Of a stretch of DNA of 16,354 nucleotides, positions 14,147 through 16,354 are shown in pieces. The stretch's first letter is position 1; every line of letters begins with the position of its first letter. The translations under genes and the position numbers were made by a program. Below the pieces are notes generated by a model that worked only from the letters and a program-made list of their open reading frames with translations, was not told the origin of the DNA and ran no database searches. Source of the DNA: Clostridiales bacterium (GTDB lineage Bacteria; Bacillota; Clostridia; Oscillospirales; Oscillospiraceae); assembly GCA_019418625.1 (NCBI GenBank), contig DYBL01000052.1, positions 1 to 16,354 of the forward strand, in the 5' to 3' direction.

Positions 14147-15685
14147 CTAAATTAAATCTTTCAATCGAATGGAGAGGGCGAAGTCTGCGGGCTTCGTCTT
14201 TTTCTCTTTTGTATAGACAATATCACTGACGATGGACCGAAGCAGCTCTTTCCGTCCAGGCAGGGAGGAGGATTGGTACCGGTCCAGGACGGTGCGTAGC
14301 TGGGCCAGCTGCTTCTCCTTGTTCCGGGACAGTTCCAGACGGATGTCACCTTCCAGGGAAGCGATGGCCTCTTTCAAAGTAGCCTCTTCCTGGGCCAGGA
14401 TCTGCATCCGTTCGGAAAATACCGTCCGGGAGTAGGTGCCATCCTCCAGTAGACTGTAAAGGCGGTTCCGGCGCTCTTCCAGGCGCACCTGCTGGGCCTG
14501 CATTTTATCAAGAGAGGCCTCCAGGAGTGAAACGTCCGGCGGAAGGCTCTGAGAGACTTCAAGCTCCAGATCATGGGCCAGTGCTTCCAGCTGACGCAGC
14601 ACAGCCTGCTCCGCAAATTCGTATTTCACACCGGCGCAGCAGCCCTTTGTGGGACATAGCAGGTAGGGTACGCCCTTGTTTTTGCCCTGCATGTTCATCA
14701 GGTGCCCGCACTTGGAGCAATGGACCAGGCCGGCCAGCGGGCTTGCAACATGGTGATTATCCACATAGAAGTAGCGCGCTTTCCTGCGCTCCTGGACGGC
14801 GTCCCAAAGCTCTTGGGAGATGATGGCGGGGTGATGCCCGTCGATGATCTTCCACTGCTCCGGCGCATTGTAGACCACCCGCTTGCGCCGCTCGGCGCCG
14901 ATGCCGGTTTTGATGGTGTTCGTCCTATCCCAACGGATCTTCCCAATGTAAACCGGATTGTCCAGGATCAGACGGATGGTGTTGCGGTTGAACCGGCTGC
15001 CCCGGCGGCCGTGGTAGCCCATGGCGTTCACTGCCTGTTCAATGCGGGTGCAGCCGTTCCCTTCGGCATAGAGCTGGAAGATCTGCCGCACGCACTCTGC
15101 TTCTTCCGGGACGATCTCCAGGGAGGGCAGCTTATTGATCCGGACTTTCCGGTAGCCAAAGGGAGCGTTTGCCATGTAGGCCCCGTTCTGGACGGACTGC
15201 ATAGTGCCCCGGTGGAGCCGCTTGGTGATCATCCGGTATTCGCTGCGGGAGAGGAAGGTCTGCATCTCTGCGGCCTCCTCGTCCAGCTCCTTGGTAAGAT
15301 CATACAGCCGGTCCGGCGTGACGATCAGCGTCTCGGCAGCCTTGAAGGTATCCAGGATGAAGCCTTGGTCATACATGCCGCCGCGGCCCAGACGCTGCAT
15401 ATCCATGCACAGCACTGCCTCGTATTTCCCTGCGCTGACCGCCTCCATGAGTCGGAGCATCTGCGGCCGGGCAAACAGGCTCTCGCCGGAGACGACCTCC
15501 TCATAGATGTCTTCCGGCTCCACTTGGTAGCCATACCGTTCCGCGTAGGCCATCAGGGCGGCCTTGTGGCGGCGCAGTGTTTCCTCCAGGCTCATGTGTT
15601 CCTCCGCCCGGGATTTGCGCAGGTACATGGAGCTGCGCACCCAGCGGCCCAGACGGGTGTATTCTTCAAGCTGTTCCCGGCGCAT
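14147..15685 (-). CDS. Large serine recombinase (site-specific integrase)
   Basis: A 512-residue large serine recombinase that should cut and rejoin attachment sites to integrate or excise the element. The resolvase-type catalytic domain covers about 15-160, with the nucleophile Ser25 in YLRKS and the conserved arginines of RLGR near 98-101. The recombinase domain lies at about 170-300 (APFGYRKVRIN, NRNTIRLILDNPVYIGKI). A zinc ribbon follows with Cys323, Cys326, Cys344 and Cys349 or Cys350, then a coiled coil at about 386-466, the usual control element of this class. A GTG at 15694 is in frame, but it lies inside the ribosome binding site that serves the ATG at 15685, so ATG is chosen. The domain set is intact, so the enzyme is probably active. 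Confidence 0.93.
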   Translation of the reverse strand: MRREQLEEYTRLGRWVRSSMYLRKSRAEEHMSLEETLRRHKAALMAYAERYGYQVEPEDIYEEVVSGESLFARPQMLRLMEAVSAGKYEAVLCMDMQRLGRGGMYDQGFILDTFKAAETLIVTPDRLYDLTKELDEEAAEMQTFLSRSEYRMITKRLHRGTMQSVQNGAYMANAPFGYRKVRINKLPSLEIVPEEAECVRQIFQLYAEGNGCTRIEQAVNAMGYHGRRGSRFNRNTIRLILDNPVYIGKIRWDRTNTIKTGIGAERRKRVVYNAPEQWKIIDGHHPAIISQELWDAVQERRKARYFYVDNHHVASPLAGLVHCSKCGHLMNMQGKNKGVPYLLCPTKGCCAGVKYEFAEQAVLRQLEALAHDLELEVSQSLPPDVSLLEASLDKMQAQQVRLEERRNRLYSLLEDGTYSRTVFSERMQILAQEEATLKEAIASLEGDIRLELSRNKEKQLAQLRTVLDRYQSSSLPGRKELLRSIVSDIVYTKEKKTKPADFALSIRLKDLI

Positions 15686-15690
15686 GGGGG

Positions 15691-15698
15691 TCACCTCC
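15691..15698 (-). promoter_or_regulatory. Ribosome binding site that fixes the recombinase start
   Basis: The minus strand reads GGAGGTGA, an 8-base match to the 16S rRNA 3' end, five bases before the ATG at 15685. The stop codon of the upstream membrane-protein gene (TGA, 15691-15693) is part of this same site, so ribosomes finishing that gene can restart at once on the recombinase. Confidence 0.82.
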
Positions 15699-16335
15699 GT
15701 GTAAGTTCGTTTTCATATTTCTGAATGAATTTCAATAACTCAATGTAGTCTCTTTGAAGATCGACTAAATAGGGATTTGATTCATCAACAAAGCAAAATG
15801 AAATACCTTCTAAGGGTTTATTAAATGTAAAGTAAGATTCAAATAGAGAAAGACATTTGCTTCCTGTCAAATGAATTAGAAAGCGAAATTCGTCTGTTTC
15901 CATAACAGGCGAATACAGATTTAAAAGTCGCTGACATTCCTGCTTAATAAAAATTGCGGATTCATGTAATGATTCTAATATTGAGATATGTCCCAAATAG
16001 TACTTTCGAGGATTAGCCTCATCTGGGCTATCGGCTGTTCTTTTCATCCTAGGGCTGTCATTATCTAGTCCCTTTTTACAGAGGATTCCAAGTTCTTTCT
16101 CATCCATATCTTCAAACTTTTTGGAGGAAGAATAATTTATTTTATAAAGCGTTTCAATATCCATTGACATGTTTTGTTGAATAGATTTAAGCCTTGCTAA
16201 AAAAGTGCTTTTGAACTCATCGCGCTTCAATTGCTGGGGTAAAAATATTTGATAGTAGCAAAATAGAGTATTTGCGATAATGGCTAGGCAAACATTAAAT
16301 AGAGTTGGCCAGATATTCATCATAATTGTTAGCAT
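15691..16335 (-). CDS. Single-pass membrane protein of unknown function, element cargo
   Basis: I do not recognise this protein. From the ATG at 16335 it has about 214 residues: one hydrophobic segment near residues 8-30, then a soluble, charged, mostly helical-looking domain rich in Lys, Glu, Leu and Ser. The start is uncertain: the frame is open to the right edge, a TTG at 16344 and ATGs at 16323 and 16320 are alternatives, and none has a clear ribosome binding site, so the gene could begin beyond the window. Base and codon use are far more AT-rich than in the neighbours, including the recombinase. The stop overlaps the recombinase ribosome binding site, implying coupled expression. Roles in recombinase control, conjugation or host defence are all possible, with no evidence to choose. 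Confidence 0.7.
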   Translation of the reverse strand: MLTIMMNIWPTLFNVCLAIIANTLFCYYQIFLPQQLKRDEFKSTFLARLKSIQQNMSMDIETLYKINYSSSKKFEDMDEKELGILCKKGLDNDSPRMKRTADSPDEANPRKYYLGHISILESLHESAIFIKQECQRLLNLYSPVMETDEFRFLIHLTGSKCLSLFESYFTFNKPLEGISFCFVDESNPYLVDLQRDYIELLKFIQKYENELTRR

Positions 16336-16354
16336 AATACTCAAAGTTTTATAG

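Larger units (their letters stand above)
14140..16354. mobile_element. Left end of an integrated element with serine recombinase
   Basis: Three signs mark an element that starts near 14140 and runs off the right edge. A large serine recombinase lies at the extreme end with its 3' end outward, as is usual next to the attachment site. The host gene beside it appears cut at its 5' end in frame. The next gene inward is strongly AT-rich (for example 19 G/C in the 60 bases 15721-15780, against 37 of 60 in 14821-14880). The exact junction cannot be set; it should lie within about 14121-14165, where AATCTAAATTAAATCTTT stands out as an AT-rich stretch. The other end and cargo are outside the window, so phage and conjugative element cannot be told apart. 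Confidence 0.65.

Noticed and set aside
13110..14150. A 346-codon plus-strand open frame opposite the cysteine-rich gene and the DUF4364 gene.
   Set aside because: It runs through two terminators and a promoter of the minus-strand genes, has no ribosome binding site, and its product is low-complexity shadow sequence.
14179..14210. A plus-strand hairpin (CGAAGTC / GGCTTCG) followed by a T-rich run within the recombinase 3' end.
   Set aside because: The stem is only 7 bp with one wobble, lies inside coding sequence, and no plus-strand gene leads into it. It is probably a by-product of the Lys/Ala-rich codons, though a barrier to host read-through into the element cannot be excluded.
1..16354. 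CRISPR arrays, tRNA or rRNA genes, riboswitches and insertion sequences with terminal repeats.
   Set aside because: No regularly spaced repeats, cloverleaf-type sequences, known aptamer motifs or transposase genes were seen on either strand. This was by eye, so a covariance-model search could still find a weak structured RNA.

Overview
The window looks like the chromosome of a GC-rich member of the Clostridia, probably an Oscillospirales/Oscillospiraceae-type gut anaerobe. The reasons are the gene order (der-plsY-gpsA; hprK next to murB-rapZ-yvcK-whiA-dnaE), strong AAGGAGG-type ribosome binding sites, an HPr kinase, and the GC-rich codon use. The genus is an inference; no rRNA or tRNA is present to fix it.

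Layout. (1) 1-2010, plus strand: the 3' end of der (ribosome-assembly GTPase), then plsY and gpsA, which together supply glycerol-3-phosphate and acylate it for phospholipid synthesis. This unit ends in a hairpin pair at 2016-2100 that is shared with the convergent monocistronic rpmB (L28, minus). (2) 2299-2588: two back-to-back sigma-A-type promoters, one for rpmB and one for the next operon. (3) 2589-12619, plus strand: an uninterrupted run of nine genes with gaps of 12-34 bp: hprK, a ROK glucokinase, murB, rapZ, yvcK, whiA, a C-GCAxxG-C-C redox-type protein, a small membrane zinc-ribbon protein, and dnaE. It joins carbon-catabolite control and sugar phosphorylation, peptidoglycan precursor synthesis and its regulators, the WhiA DNA-binding protein, and a replicative polymerase with all nine PHP metal ligands. 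A 14-bp perfect hairpin ends it and also serves the convergent DUF4364 gene. (4) 12689-14105, minus strand: a DUF4364 winged-helix-type protein with its own promoter, and an unrecognised cysteine-rich protein with its own terminator.

(5) About 14140 to the right edge: the left end of an integrated element. It holds a large serine recombinase at the extreme end and, directly upstream and translationally coupled, an AT-rich gene for a single-pass membrane protein of unknown function. The recombinase stops immediately next to the cysteine-rich gene. That gene's reading frame continues without a stop or a credible start codon right up to the recombinase end, which suggests the element inserted into the 5' part of the gene and cut off its beginning.

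The least ordinary parts are the element junction, the cysteine-rich target gene, and the unknown membrane protein paired with the recombinase. No CRISPR array, RNA gene or complete new defence system is visible. The element continues beyond the window, so its cargo cannot be judged.
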